The translations under genes were made by a program, and so were the position numbers. The notes under the pieces were generated by a model. It did not search any database. It saw only the letters and a program-made list of their open reading frames with translations, and was not told the origin of the DNA. 64,000 bases of DNA from an uncultured Eudoraea sp. GTDB taxonomy: Bacteria > Bacteroidota > Bacteroidia > Flavobacteriales > Flavobacteriaceae. Of this stretch, positions 1 to 8,991 are shown in pieces. The DNA lies in the NCBI RefSeq assembly GCF_947490415.1, contig NZ_CANLGX010000005.1:62001-126000 (forward strand), in the 5' to 3' direction. Position 1 is the first letter of the stretch; each line of letters starts with the position of its first letter.

Positions 1-58
1 TTTGAAAAGCTTAGTTCAAGAAATCGAAAGTCTGGAAAATAACCTGGCAATCCAATAG
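1..58 (+). CDS. 3' end of an unknown protein (partial)
   Basis: The second plus-strand frame is open from the window edge to a TAG at 56-58. It encodes about 18 residues rich in Leu, Glu, Asn and Gln, which looks like the end of a coiled-coil protein. Other frames here also stay open for short distances, so this is only a plausible gene tail. The following 200 bp up to the solute-binding protein gene contain no gene or clear hairpin that I can see. Confidence 0.35.
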   Translation, partial: LKSLVQEIESLENNLAIQ

Positions 59-258
59 CTGGTCATTTATATTTGACAACATAATCTAAAATATCAAGGC
101 TCATTATTTTCTTATGGCCTGCTATAATGTAATAGAAGACATTAAGAGATAAAGACATTTGAAACGTTACAGTGCATCTGCCGTATTATAACAATTTTAA
201 CAAATCTCTGAACAGACTATAAAATGGCTAAAGATGCTACTGTTTCAGTTTGCATCAC

Positions 259-1056
259 CTATTCCATACTAAACAACCAGCTGCCATCCTTTAACCATTT
301 GTCGTCAATTACTTTTAGCGCTCCCGCTAAATCGAAGGCCTTTAGGTAATTTTCCACCAGGTTATGAAAATGGAGATCATCTGCCGGAAGTGCCATCCCT
401 ATCGGTTCTATATTCATAGGGCCATCAAGCGTTACTAAATCTTTCCCCTGGTTACGCATGATGGTAATTACACAAATCGGGTAATCTGCTACCATGGCAT
501 CTGCCTGATCATTAAGTATCATGGCAATTCCTTCATCATAATTGCTAACTGGAATAGCCTGTGCCCTGGGCATATATTTTTTAACAAAAGCCTCACTGGT
601 AGATCCCTTTAAACAGCTTATTTTGTAGGCTTCATTATTGGCTTCTTCGGTCCCCTTCAATTTGGATAAGACTGACGTTTTTGCAAGAATTGATTTGCCG
701 GATATCGTATAAGGACCAGCAAACAAGGCTTTTAAACTGCGTTCGGAAGTAACTGTCATTCCTGACATAACCGCATCAATTTTGCCAGCCTCAAGTGCCG
801 GTAAAAGCTCTGAAAATGGCATTACTACAGTCGTCAATTTTACACCAATACCATTAGCCAATACATTAGCAAGGTCCACTTCAAAGCCCATTAATTCTCC
901 AGACTTTGATTTCATATTAAAAGGTGGTTGATTCCCTGTCAGACCAATCCTGATCTCTCCGTTTTTAAGAATTTTAGCAAGTGTCTTTTGTCCATGGACC
1001 GGAAGGGCCAAAGCGATAAAAAACAGCAAAACAACAGTTGTGTATTTTATTTTCAT
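259..1056 (-). CDS. Periplasmic amino-acid-type solute-binding protein
   Basis: A 265-residue family-3 extracellular solute-binding protein (PBPb fold, as in glutamine/histidine ABC transporters and bacterial receptor domains). Residues 1-22 form a signal peptide ending VHG-Q. The mature start has the family pattern IRIGLTGNQPPFN, then GELMGFEVDLANVLA, and a second-lobe Asp in QADAMVADYP. The protein would bind a small polar ligand in the periplasm. No ABC permease or ATPase gene lies nearby, so it is an orphan: it may serve a distant transporter or act in sensing. The ligand cannot be read from the sequence. The ATG at 1056 directly precedes the signal peptide and is the natural start. Confidence 0.88.
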   Translation of the reverse strand: MKIKYTTVVLLFFIALALPVHGQKTLAKILKNGEIRIGLTGNQPPFNMKSKSGELMGFEVDLANVLANGIGVKLTTVVMPFSELLPALEAGKIDAVMSGMTVTSERSLKALFAGPYTISGKSILAKTSVLSKLKGTEEANNEAYKISCLKGSTSEAFVKKYMPRAQAIPVSNYDEGIAMILNDQADAMVADYPICVITIMRNQGKDLVTLDGPMNIEPIGMALPADDLHFHNLVENYLKAFDLAGALKVIDDKWLKDGSWLFSME

Positions 1057-1203
1057 ACTTTCTTGTTTTTTAGTTGGTTACTTAAAATATTAAGTCATTG
1101 AAGATAGTACTTATTCTTTTACAAGCAAAGATGCTCGTAATTGAAGTGTAAAATGAAAATTTCATGCCACTGTTTTGGATTTATTTTGTTCAGGATGGAT
1201 ACA

Positions 1204-1535
1204 GGATTAACTAACGTTCTTCCCTACAAGGCTCCGCCTTGAAAGTAACCGGGATTAACTAACGTTCTTCCCTAAAAGGCTCCGCCTTGAAAGTAACCGG
1301 GATTAACTAACGTTCTTCCCTAAAAGGCTCCGCCTTGAAAGTGACCGGGATTAACTAACGTTCTTCCCTAAAAGGCTCCGCCTTGAAAGTAACCGGGATT
1401 AACTAACGTTCTTCCCTACAAGGCTCCGCCTTGAAAGTAACCGGGATTAACTAACGTTCTTCCCTACAAGGCTCCGCCTTGAAAGTAACCTGGATTAACT
1501 AACGTTCTTCCCTACAAGGCTCCGCCTTGAAAGTA
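1204..1535. repeat. Seven tandem 48-bp repeats, palindrome-bearing
   Basis: Seven back-to-back units begin at 1204, 1252, 1300, 1348, 1396, 1444 and 1492, an exact 48-bp period. Units differ at a few sites only: units 2-4 have CTAAAAGG where units 1, 5, 6 and 7 have CTACAAGG, unit 3 has GTGACC for GTAACC, and the junction before unit 7 has CCTGG for CCGGG. Each unit carries a hairpin-forming AAGGC-TCC-GCCTT and the palindrome AACGTT. The unit has stop codons in all six frames, so it is not coding. The last unit runs straight into the tRNA terminator. The function is unknown; it may be a REP-like or structured-RNA array. Confidence 0.95.
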
Positions 1536-1588
1536 AAAATCCCAAACATACAAATTCAAGCAAGCTTGATTTGCCGTTTGGGATTTTT
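1535..1588 (-). terminator. Terminator downstream of tRNA-Arg
   Basis: A perfect 13-bp inverted repeat, AAAAATCCCAAAC at 1535-1547 and its complement at 1576-1588, encloses a second imperfect palindrome around CAAGCTTG. Read on the minus strand it starts 10 nt after the tRNA 3' end and finishes in a T tract, so it should stop tRNA transcription. The symmetry means it could also act on the other strand. Confidence 0.85.
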
Positions 1589-1597
1589 ACTTATTCG

Positions 1598-1671
1598 TGA
1601 CCCCGGAGGGATTCAAACCCCCAACCCTCAGAGCCGAAATCTGATGCGCTATTCAGTTGCGCCACGGGGCC
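1598..1671 (-). tRNA. tRNA-Arg, anticodon TCG
   Basis: A 74-nt cloverleaf on the minus strand. The acceptor stem is GGCCCCG:CGGGGTC with discriminator A73, the D stem is GCGC:GCGC, and the anticodon stem is TCAGA:TCTGA around loop TTTCGGC. Anticodon TCG reads CGN arginine codons. A20 in the D loop and C35 are the known arginine identity positions. CCA is not encoded. The D loop has A19 in place of the near-universal G19 and the T loop has T56 in place of C56, so the tertiary 19-56 pair is A-U instead of G-C. Position 15-48 is A-U. The terminator follows at once. Confidence 0.96.
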
Positions 1672-1678
1672 ATTTGCT

Positions 1679-2002
1679 TTAGCGAGCGCAATTTACGCAA
1701 AAAGAGCTATTTGGAGCTAATAAAATACGCTCAATTGGTATTTTCTTTTTACATTTTGGACAGACACCAAAATCATTCGTTCCTAATTTGTCCAGGTTAC
1801 GCTTTAGACCTTCAAGACGTTCTTTAGCTTTAATAAGGGCTGCATTCATAACCCCTTTATTGTTTATAGCATCCATCCGCGATACCCGCCCGATAGCATT
1901 GTCGGGAGCAATGGGTTGGGATAGTTCTGCATATTGCTTTATCTTCTTTTCAGTACTGGCAATATCAGATTCAAAGAGCTCACGAATTTCTTGAACATTC
2001 AT
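1679..2002 (-). CDS. DksA/TraR-type C4 zinc-finger protein
   Basis: A 107-residue protein with an N-terminal helical, coiled-coil-like segment (about residues 1-75) and a C-terminal four-cysteine zinc finger: C81-x2-C84 and C102-x2-C105. This is the DksA/TraR zinc-finger layout, in proteins that can bind the RNA polymerase secondary channel. The DksA coiled-coil tip motif is not obvious, so a polymerase role is inferred. The ATG at 2002 is preferred. An in-frame start at 2032 exists, but it would add ten residues that overlap the end of the upstream yqeY-like gene. The gap to that gene is then 7 nt, so they are probably co-transcribed. The tRNA gene begins 7 nt downstream. Confidence 0.82.
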   Translation of the reverse strand: MNVQEIRELFESDIASTEKKIKQYAELSQPIAPDNAIGRVSRMDAINNKGVMNAALIKAKERLEGLKRNLDKLGTNDFGVCPKCKKKIPIERILLAPNSSFCVNCAR

Positions 2003-2009
2003 TTTATAA

Positions 2010-2459
2010 TTAAGTAAGTTTAGTACGAACAATACCGGAAATTGTTTTTCCGTCGGCTTGCCCTGCCAATTGTTTGGATACCATCCCCATAACTTTTCCC
2101 ATATCTTTCATGCCACTGGCACCAGTAGTTTCAATAATCTGGACAACAATCTTTTCTACCTCATCCACACTTAGCTGAGCTGGTAAAAATTTTTCAATTA
2201 CGGCTACCTGTGCCAATTCAGGTTCTGCAAGATCTTCTCTTCCCTGTTCCTTAAAAATCGCTGCACTGTCTTTTCGTTGTTTTACCAGCTTTTGTATTAA
2301 TTTTATTTCATCAGCATCAGACATTTCGTCTCCGGCGCCCTTTTCAGTTTGCGCCAGTAGTAAAGCAGATTTTATTGCCCTCAAAGACTCCAGAGCTATG
2401 GTGTCTTTTGCTTTCATTGCTGCTTTTATTTCTTCCATAACTTGATTCTGTAAGCTCAT
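2010..2459 (-). CDS. yqeY: GatB/YqeY-domain protein
   Basis: A 149-residue protein of the YqeY family, which shares a fold with the tail domain of the amidotransferase subunit GatB. Family features are the N-terminal MEEIKAAMKAKD segment, the LVKQRKDSA helix, the QLSVDEVEKIV segment and the closing DGKTISGIVRTKLT. The length is the usual one for stand-alone YqeY. The fold is linked to tRNA binding in GatB, but a role for YqeY itself is not established. It lies just after the ftsZ terminator and is followed by the zinc-finger gene on the same strand. In Flavobacteriia a yqeY gene commonly follows ftsZ. Confidence 0.93.
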   Translation of the reverse strand: MSLQNQVMEEIKAAMKAKDTIALESLRAIKSALLLAQTEKGAGDEMSDADEIKLIQKLVKQRKDSAAIFKEQGREDLAEPELAQVAVIEKFLPAQLSVDEVEKIVVQIIETTGASGMKDMGKVMGMVSKQLAGQADGKTISGIVRTKLT

Positions 2460-2483
2460 ATTTTGTGAATTTTAGGAGCGCAC

Positions 2484-2526
2484 AAGATAAAAAAAATAAA
2501 CCCGAAAATGTAATGTATTTTCGGGT
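2484..2526 (-). terminator. Terminator of the dcw operon after ftsZ
   Basis: A 10-bp perfect stem, ACCCGAAAAT at 2500-2509 with its complement at 2517-2526, has a 7-nt loop. On the minus strand it is followed by a U-rich tract ending near 2484. It lies 37 nt past the ftsZ stop codon and 25 nt before the yqeY-like start, and so closes the division operon. Confidence 0.85.
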
Positions 2527-2562
2527 CTATTCTAAGCTTGGGCATATCATCCCGCATTCTGA

Positions 2563-4467
2563 CTAGTCTACATTATCATGTAAAAAGGAGTTGTTAGAAC
2601 GTAACTGAATTTCATCATTACTGTCTTCACTTAAAGTAGTTCTGGACACTTTACCCTCTTTGGGTCTTTCATTTAAATCGATGCCCTGACGCTTATAAGC
2701 CGGTTCCTTTTCTATTTCATCAATATTATTAACACTATTCTGAAACTTGTAATTGAAATCTTTTAGTTTTCTCCTGCGCTCATCCGCCCTTTCCCTTAGT
2801 ATTTCTTCAATTGGAGTATTCATGGGGTCCCCGTCGTTTGTTTTAACTTCTTCTTTCCCTGCCACAGTCTTTCTCTCGAAAACCAACTCATCCTCAATAA
2901 GTTTAGGATCAAACTCTTCCGCTTTGGATTTTGCGCCTGTTAACTTATTTTCCAGTTCCATATAATCATCAAGGCTATAGCGGGTTTCTCCTTCTTTGTT
3001 GTATTCCAAAACAGGTATTACCTCTATATGCTCACTAACATCAAGATCGTTTATGTCTTCATCCAGACTAAATGTGATAACATTTTCATTCTCTTCTTCA
3101 ACCTCATCCGTCAAAGGCATATCAAAACGAAGTGCAATCTGTTCCTTTTCATCTATTTTGCCGGCTAATTCTTCTGGGTCAATTACCTCAATGTCCTTCA
3201 GGGACTTTTTAGAATCAATTATTATAAAATCCTCTTCAGCAATTTCTTCTGCTATAACCTCTTCATAGAAAACATTAAAATTTCTTATATAATTGGTTGT
3301 TGGAATAAGATCTATTGTTTCTTCAACCTCTAAAGAATGTTTTATTATCGGTTCAAAAACCTCTTCTTCCTCTTCCAGTTGGTAAACGACATTTTCTTCA
3401 CTCAAATCTTGTTCGGCCTTTTGCTCATCTTCAAGAGTGTGTATAATTTTTTTGGTTTCAGTATTAACAATTTCATCCTGCTGGTCAATGTTAAAACCTG
3501 TGGCAATTACAGTTACAGCTATAGCTTCGCCCAGGCTTTCGTCTTCGCCCACACCCATAATAATGTTAGCCCCATGACCTGCCTCTATTTGAATATGATC
3601 ATTAATTTCTCCTATTTCATCAATAGTAATCTCCTGGGATCCCGAAACAATAAGTAATAACACGTTTTTGGCCCCCGTAATTTTATTATCATTCAATAAT
3701 GGAGAATCCAGCGCTTTCATAATAGCCTCCTGAGCTCTTGCTGACCCTGATGACATTGAGGAACCCATAATTGCAGTTCCACTATTTGAAAGAACTGTTT
3801 TAGCATCACGTAGGTCAATATTCTGAGTATAATGATGGGTAATTACTTCGGCAATGCCTCTGGCCGCAGTTGCAAGTACTTCATCTGCCTTTGAAAAACC
3901 CGCTTTAAAACCTAAATTCCCGTAAACTTCCCTTAGTTTATTGTTATTGATTACAATTAAGGAGTCTACATTAGAACGCAATTTTTCAATCCCTATTTGA
4001 GCCTGTTGACATCTCATCTTACCTTCAAACAGAAAAGGCATAGTTACAATCCCTACAGTAAGGACATTCATTTCTTTTGCTTGCTTAGCTATAACAGGGG
4101 CTGCTCCGGTGCCTGTTCCTCCGCCCATACCTGCGGTTATGAAAATCATTTTGGTAGTGTTATCAAGCATATTCTTAATTTCTTCCATACTCTCCAGGGC
4201 AGCTTGTTCACCTACTTCAGGATTGGCACCAGCTCCGAGTCCTTCTGTAAGAGTAACACCTAATTGGATTTTATTGGGAACAGGGCTATTTTGCAAAGCC
4301 TGTGAATCTGTATTGCAAATCACAAAATCCACTCCGTTAATTCCGGCCTGGAACATATGATTAATTGCATTACTTCCACCCCCTCCAACGCCAATTACTT
4401 TAATTACATTACTTTGATTTTTCGGTAAATCAAAGGCTATATTTTCAAATTCGGTGTTCTTGCTCAT
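2563..4467 (-). CDS. ftsZ: Cell division GTPase FtsZ, long acidic C-terminus
   Basis: A tubulin-like GTPase that forms the division ring. The GTPase core spans about residues 20-330, with the nucleotide motif GVGGGGSNA near residue 26 and the tubulin signature GGGTGTG at 115-121. The FtsZ sensor-loop segment RGIAEVITHHYTQN follows later. The protein is 634 residues against about 380 in E. coli. The extra length is a Glu/Asp-rich, low-complexity linker from about 330 to 600, ending in the tail FLHDNVD. Long tails of this kind are known in Flavobacteriia. ftsZ is the last gene of the dcw operon, 40 bp after ftsA, and is followed by a strong terminator. Confidence 0.98.
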   Translation of the reverse strand: MSKNTEFENIAFDLPKNQSNVIKVIGVGGGGSNAINHMFQAGINGVDFVICNTDSQALQNSPVPNKIQLGVTLTEGLGAGANPEVGEQAALESMEEIKNMLDNTTKMIFITAGMGGGTGTGAAPVIAKQAKEMNVLTVGIVTMPFLFEGKMRCQQAQIGIEKLRSNVDSLIVINNNKLREVYGNLGFKAGFSKADEVLATAARGIAEVITHHYTQNIDLRDAKTVLSNSGTAIMGSSMSSGSARAQEAIMKALDSPLLNDNKITGAKNVLLLIVSGSQEITIDEIGEINDHIQIEAGHGANIIMGVGEDESLGEAIAVTVIATGFNIDQQDEIVNTETKKIIHTLEDEQKAEQDLSEENVVYQLEEEEEVFEPIIKHSLEVEETIDLIPTTNYIRNFNVFYEEVIAEEIAEEDFIIIDSKKSLKDIEVIDPEELAGKIDEKEQIALRFDMPLTDEVEEENENVITFSLDEDINDLDVSEHIEVIPVLEYNKEGETRYSLDDYMELENKLTGAKSKAEEFDPKLIEDELVFERKTVAGKEEVKTNDGDPMNTPIEEILRERADERRRKLKDFNYKFQNSVNNIDEIEKEPAYKRQGIDLNERPKEGKVSRTTLSEDSNDEIQLRSNNSFLHDNVD

Positions 4468-4507
4468 GTTTTTTGTGTTACTGGTTAATATGTGCTACGA
4501 TTTAGGT

Positions 4508-5830
4508 TTACTCTGCGTTATCTAAAAAATCTTTAAGTTTTTCTGACCAGAGATCAAATACAGATTTTCTCTCTCCTCTTGACTTTTCGGTTGTTCTACC
4601 TTCAGGATGACCTTCTAAAACCAATTCTTCTTCATTACTGGTTTCCTCTTGATAAATAGGATTTCTTCCTTTATTTTCAATTGCGTTCATCAGCAATCCT
4701 ACGGCGGTGGCATATAAAGGACTGGCAATTTCCTGATCGGAATCTCCTGCCAAATGCTCATTAGGGTATCCTATTCTGGTATCCATACCTGTAATATATT
4801 CTACCAACTGCTTCAGATGCTTCAACTGGCTTCCTCCACCTGTTAATACAATCCCCGCAATTAGTTTTTTCTTTTGCTCCTCATGTCCGTAATTTTTGAT
4901 TTCGACATAAACCTGCTCAACAATCTCAACGACTCTTGCATGTATGATCTTGGAAAGATTTTTTAGTGTAATTTCCTTTGGTTCTCTTCCACGTAATCCG
5001 GGGATAGAAACTATTTCATTGTCCTTGTTTTCGCCTGGCCATGCAGAACCAAATTTCATTTTGAGAAGCTCCGCCTGTTTCTCGATAATTGAACAACCTT
5101 CTTTAATATCTTCGGTAATAACATTCCCGCCAAACGGAATTACAGCTGTATGCCTTATGATGCCATCTTTAAAAATAGCGAGGTCGGTTGTACCACCACC
5201 TATATCTATTAAGGCAACTCCTGCTTCCTTTTCTTCCTGGCTAAGAACCGCATCTGAAGATGCGAGGGGTTCAAGGGTAATATTACCCAGGTCAAGGCCG
5301 GCACTTTTGATGCATCTGCCAATGTTTTTAATAGATGAAACCTGGCCGACAACCACGTGGAAATTAGCTTCAAGCCTTCCACCGTACATTCCTATAGGTT
5401 GCTTAATTTCAGCCTGTCCGTCTACCTTATATTCCTGAGGCAAAACATGGATGATTTCTTCTCCCGGTAGCATGACCAATTTATATACCTGATTACAAAG
5501 TTTATCCAGATCGTCCTCATTGATTACTTCTTCAGAATTAGCTCTTGTAATATAATCGCTATGCTGGAGGCTTCTGATATGTTGTCCGGCAATCCCAACA
5601 ACAACAGACCCAATCTTTAAACCTGAATCGGCTTCCGCTTGTTCAACAGCCTGTTGAATAGATTTTATGGTTTGTGTTATGTTATTTACCACACCCCGAT
5701 GCACACCAAGGCTTTTTGACCTGCCAATGCCCAAAACCTCAATTTTGCCATACTCGTTTTCCTTTCCGATAATGGCAACAATTTTTGTAGTACCTATATC
5801 TAATCCAACTGAATAATTACTTTGTTCCAT
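4508..5830 (-). CDS. ftsA: Cell division protein FtsA
   Basis: An actin-like ATPase of 440 residues that tethers FtsZ filaments to the inner membrane. The N-terminal phosphate-1 motif GLDIGTTKIVAIIG is at residues 9-22, and the phosphate-2 motif ALIDIGGGTTDLAIF lies a little past residue 200. The adenosine motif GIVLTGGGSQLKHL follows near residue 325. The C-terminal segment VFDLWSEKLKDFLDN is amphipathic and fits the membrane-targeting helix of the family. The length is slightly above the E. coli 420. It sits between ftsQ (6 bp upstream) and ftsZ, the canonical order. Confidence 0.97.
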   Translation of the reverse strand: MEQSNYSVGLDIGTTKIVAIIGKENEYGKIEVLGIGRSKSLGVHRGVVNNITQTIKSIQQAVEQAEADSGLKIGSVVVGIAGQHIRSLQHSDYITRANSEEVINEDDLDKLCNQVYKLVMLPGEEIIHVLPQEYKVDGQAEIKQPIGMYGGRLEANFHVVVGQVSSIKNIGRCIKSAGLDLGNITLEPLASSDAVLSQEEKEAGVALIDIGGGTTDLAIFKDGIIRHTAVIPFGGNVITEDIKEGCSIIEKQAELLKMKFGSAWPGENKDNEIVSIPGLRGREPKEITLKNLSKIIHARVVEIVEQVYVEIKNYGHEEQKKKLIAGIVLTGGGSQLKHLKQLVEYITGMDTRIGYPNEHLAGDSDQEIASPLYATAVGLLMNAIENKGRNPIYQEETSNEEELVLEGHPEGRTTEKSRGERKSVFDLWSEKLKDFLDNAE

Positions 5831-5836
5831 ATTATT

Positions 5837-6556
5837 TTAAATTTTGGTGCACACTACTTGATTATTAAATTCTAAGCTTACTATATTATAATTTTCTAAT
5901 GTTTTATCCTTGGCAGCTTTGGTATAAAAAGCTTTGAAATTATTGAACTTCTGTTCTAAATCATCCACATTACCTAAATTCACAACAAAGTTTTCCAGTC
6001 GGAATTTCAATTGATAATTTTCTTCATCCTCAATGTGAATTCCAATTACATTTTTCCTTAAAAAGTTGTCCCTGTTTATATAATTTAATATCACATAAAC
6101 ATCTTCTAAACTTTTACCGGTAATATTGCCAGTAATGATTGGCACTCGTGCAGAGTGATTACTGGATAACGGCATGTTTTTACCCTCCTCATCCAGGTAG
6201 AATTTTGTTATTCCCTCCACACGTCCTATTGGCTGCCTTTGTACAATGTTTGATGTAAGCTCACCACTTATAGTAAGATAAACTTGGGCACTTTTTACCA
6301 TTTCATTGGCCTCTATGACCTTTTCTATAGTATCCAAATCTAATTTTTCTTTAGGCATGTTTTTAATGATACCATAATTTTGTATTAACAATTTATTAAC
6401 CATAGACTGGGTAATGTAGAGATTGTTCTCTCCTGTGAATTTTAGCGTAATGCCTTCTACAGTTCTTGAATCACTTCTATGACCTGAAAATGCATAAAGC
6501 CCTGTAATACAAATTATTAAACCAACAAATTTGATGTAATTCCAATTAATTTTCAT
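5837..6556 (-). CDS. ftsQ: Cell division protein FtsQ
   Basis: A bitopic membrane protein of 239 residues in the divisome. A single transmembrane helix spans about residues 9-24, followed by a periplasmic POTRA-like segment that begins at VEGITLKFTGENNLYIT and contains a RQPIGRV strand typical of FtsQ/DivIB. Overall similarity in this family is low, so the call rests on topology and on position between murC and ftsA. Its start overlaps the end of murC by 11 nt, which suggests coupled translation. Confidence 0.93.
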   Translation of the reverse strand: MKINWNYIKFVGLIICITGLYAFSGHRSDSRTVEGITLKFTGENNLYITQSMVNKLLIQNYGIIKNMPKEKLDLDTIEKVIEANEMVKSAQVYLTISGELTSNIVQRQPIGRVEGITKFYLDEEGKNMPLSSNHSARVPIITGNITGKSLEDVYVILNYINRDNFLRKNVIGIHIEDEENYQLKFRLENFVVNLGNVDDLEQKFNNFKAFYTKAAKDKTLENYNIVSLEFNNQVVCTKI

Positions 6557-7898
6557 GCTCTAGTTCTTTTTCTATTTTTGATATTTCCAATCCAATATCA
6601 CCGGCACCCATGGTAACCAATACTTCCGGTTCTTGTCTTTTTATTTCCTCAATCAGATCCGCTTTTTGGATTAATTTCTTATTCTGAATCTTTATTTTTC
6701 CCATTAGCCATGCCGAAGTCACCCCAGCAATCGGTTTTTCTCTTGCCGGATAGATATCCAATAATAAAACACTATCAAATTGCGCAAGACTGAGTGCGAA
6801 ATCATCGACGAAGTCTCTTGTTCTCGAAAATAAATGGGGTTGAAAAACGGCGAGTATTTTTTTACTCTTATGCATCTCGGAGATGGCATCATATACGGCA
6901 TTTATTTCCGTCGGATGGTGCGCATAATCATCTATAAAGACAAAGTCGACATTCTTTATTCGATATGAAAATCTCCGTTGCACACCCTTAAAGGTTTCCA
7001 ATGCTTTAGCAAGTCGATTAGGTGGGGATCCAACCTGTATTGCCATCGCAAAAGCCACCAGACCATTAAGCAAGTTATGCTTTCCTGGTTTGTTAAACTT
7101 AACCCCTTTAAGGGTAGTGTCTGGAGTTTCCAAATCAAAAACGTAGGCGCCATGTATTATTTTTAAATTTCTTATACAATAATCCGAGTCATCTTCTATT
7201 CCATATGTTATCCCTTCTAAAGGCAAACCATTTCTTATAAACAGTTTCCCGCCGGGCTTTAGTTTATCAACAAATTCCCTAAAAGATTTTCTTAGTTCTG
7301 TACTATCACCATAAATATCCAAATGATCTGCATCTATCGAAGTAATACAGGCAACATCAGGCGATAACTGTAAAAATGAACGATCATATTCATCGGCTTC
7401 CACAACAGAATATTCACTGCCCCCGAACCAAAAATTACTATTAAAATCTTCCGAAATACCACCAAGAAACGCGGTGACCGGTGTCCCTGTTTCTTTTAAC
7501 AAATGCGCTAGAATGCTACTTGTTGTTGTTTTACCATGGGTTCCTGCCACTGCCAAACAAAAAGTATCCCTGGTGATAATTCCTAATACCTCCGATCGTT
7601 TTTTTATTTCAAAACCTCCTGAGGCAAAAAAATGGAATTCTTTATGGTCATCAGGAATTGCCGGGGTGTAGACAACAAGGGTATTCCCAACATTTTTAAA
7701 GTCTGCTGGAATTTCAGAGATATTATCTGTATAATGTATCTCAATTCCTAAATCAGAAATCTCGCGAGTCAAAGGCGTCTCCGTTTTGTCATAACCGGCT
7801 ACATTCTTTTTTAATAGCTTAAAATATCGCGCAAGAGCAGACATACCAATTCCTCCAATCCCAATAAAATAAATGTTATGTATGTCTCTTAGCCTCAT
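6546..7898 (-). CDS. murC: UDP-N-acetylmuramate--L-alanine ligase MurC
   Basis: A cytoplasmic Mur ligase of 450 residues that adds the first residue, L-alanine, to UDP-MurNAc. The N-terminal Rossmann motif FIGIGGIGMS is at residues 11-20 and the ATP-binding GTHGKTT at 119-125. The ligase-domain sequence DDYAHHP and a C-terminal DIYPAREKP segment are both typical of MurC. One base separates it from murG upstream. Confidence 0.98.
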   Translation of the reverse strand: MRLRDIHNIYFIGIGGIGMSALARYFKLLKKNVAGYDKTETPLTREISDLGIEIHYTDNISEIPADFKNVGNTLVVYTPAIPDDHKEFHFFASGGFEIKKRSEVLGIITRDTFCLAVAGTHGKTTTSSILAHLLKETGTPVTAFLGGISEDFNSNFWFGGSEYSVVEADEYDRSFLQLSPDVACITSIDADHLDIYGDSTELRKSFREFVDKLKPGGKLFIRNGLPLEGITYGIEDDSDYCIRNLKIIHGAYVFDLETPDTTLKGVKFNKPGKHNLLNGLVAFAMAIQVGSPPNRLAKALETFKGVQRRFSYRIKNVDFVFIDDYAHHPTEINAVYDAISEMHKSKKILAVFQPHLFSRTRDFVDDFALSLAQFDSVLLLDIYPAREKPIAGVTSAWLMGKIKIQNKKLIQKADLIEEIKRQEPEVLVTMGAGDIGLEISKIEKELEHEN

Positions 7899-7899
7899 A

Positions 7900-8991
7900 T
7901 TAAATTTTCAGCAGATGTTCTATTTCATCTACAATGTTTTTAGTGGCATCAGGCTGTGCCAGTGCTTTTATATTTTCGCCCAACAATTTCTTACTATCCC
8001 CGGAATTATTCAGATCTGAAAAAACGCTTTCAAATTTGTCAGCCAGATCTTTTTCCTCCACCATTAATGCCGCTTGTTTTAAAACAAGACTTCTCGCATT
8101 TTTGGATTGATGGTCTTCTGCTACATTTGGCGAGGGAATAAATATCACCGGTTTTCCAACTATGCATAATTCAGAAACTGAGCTGGCTCCAGCCCTTGAA
8201 ATGATTATGTCCGCAGCGGAATAAGCAAAATTCATTTTATTCAAAAAATCGTGGACTTTCACATCTGTAGCATGAAATTTTTTATATTCTTCATAGTATC
8301 CACGGCCACATTGCCAAATAAGTTGAATACCTAATTTTGAAAAGAAATCCAATTCCTTTTCTATAAGCTGATTTATTCTCCGCGCACCCAGACTTCCTCC
8401 CAGGACAAGCAGCGTTATTTTTTCCGGGTTCAAACCAAAGAATTCATACGCTTTGTCATTATGCTGCAAAGGAGCTATCAAATCTGCTCTGACAGGATTC
8501 CCTGTTTTTACAATTTTATCTGCTGGGAAAAACCTTTCCATATCATCGTAGGCAACACATATTTTTGCTGCGTGTTTAGCCAGTAATTTATTCGTGATCC
8601 CTGCATATGAATTCTGCTCCTGTAACACACAAGGGATTCCTTTTCTGGAAGCCATTTTTAATACAGGGCCACTGGCAAACCCACCTGTACCTATAACGAC
8701 ATGGGGTTTAAACTTCTTCACTATTTTTCCTGCGCTAATCAAACTACTAATTAGTTTAAATGGGAATATTAAATTTTTTAATGTCAACTTTCTTTGTATT
8801 CCACTAATCCACAAACCTTTTATCTTGTAACCTGCCCCCGGCACTTTTTCCATTTCCATCCTGTCTTTTGCACCAACAAATAAAAACGCTGCATTCGGAT
8901 GTCTTAATTTTAATTCATCGGCTATAGCTATTGCCGGATAAATATGCCCTCCTGTTCCACCACCAGATAATATAAACCTATAATTGTCCAC
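7900..8991 (-). CDS. murG: Lipid II synthase MurG
   Basis: A GT-B glycosyltransferase of 363 residues that adds GlcNAc to lipid I on the cytoplasmic face of the membrane, giving lipid II. The glycine-rich motif [11 protein letters not shown] at residues 10-20, the GSLGARRIN motif and the UDP-GlcNAc-binding [12 protein letters not shown] segment are all present. The start overlaps the end of ftsW by 14 nt. Confidence 0.98.
   Translation of the reverse strand: MDNYRFILSGGGTGGHIYPAIAIADELKLRHPNAAFLFVGAKDRMEMEKVPGAGYKIKGLWISGIQRKLTLKNLIFPFKLISSLISAGKIVKKFKPHVVIGTGGFASGPVLKMASRKGIPCVLQEQNSYAGITNKLLAKHAAKICVAYDDMERFFPADKIVKTGNPVRADLIAPLQHNDKAYEFFGLNPEKITLLVLGGSLGARRINQLIEKELDFFSKLGIQLIWQCGRGYYEEYKKFHATDVKVHDFLNKMNFAYSAADIIISRAGASSVSELCIVGKPVIFIPSPNVAEDHQSKNARSLVLKQAALMVEEKDLADKFESVFSDLNNSGDSKKLLGENIKALAQPDATKNIVDEIEHLLKI

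Noticed and set aside
1204-1535. The 48-bp array as a CRISPR
   Set aside because: The units are contiguous and nearly identical along their full length. There are no unique spacers and no cas genes.
1204-1535. The 48-bp array as a repeat-protein gene, since 48 is a multiple of three
   Set aside because: Every unit has stop codons in all six frames.
3337-3657. Long antisense open frames inside ftsZ and other genes
   Set aside because: They are frame shadows of acidic, AT-rich coding sequence on the opposite strand and show no family resemblance.
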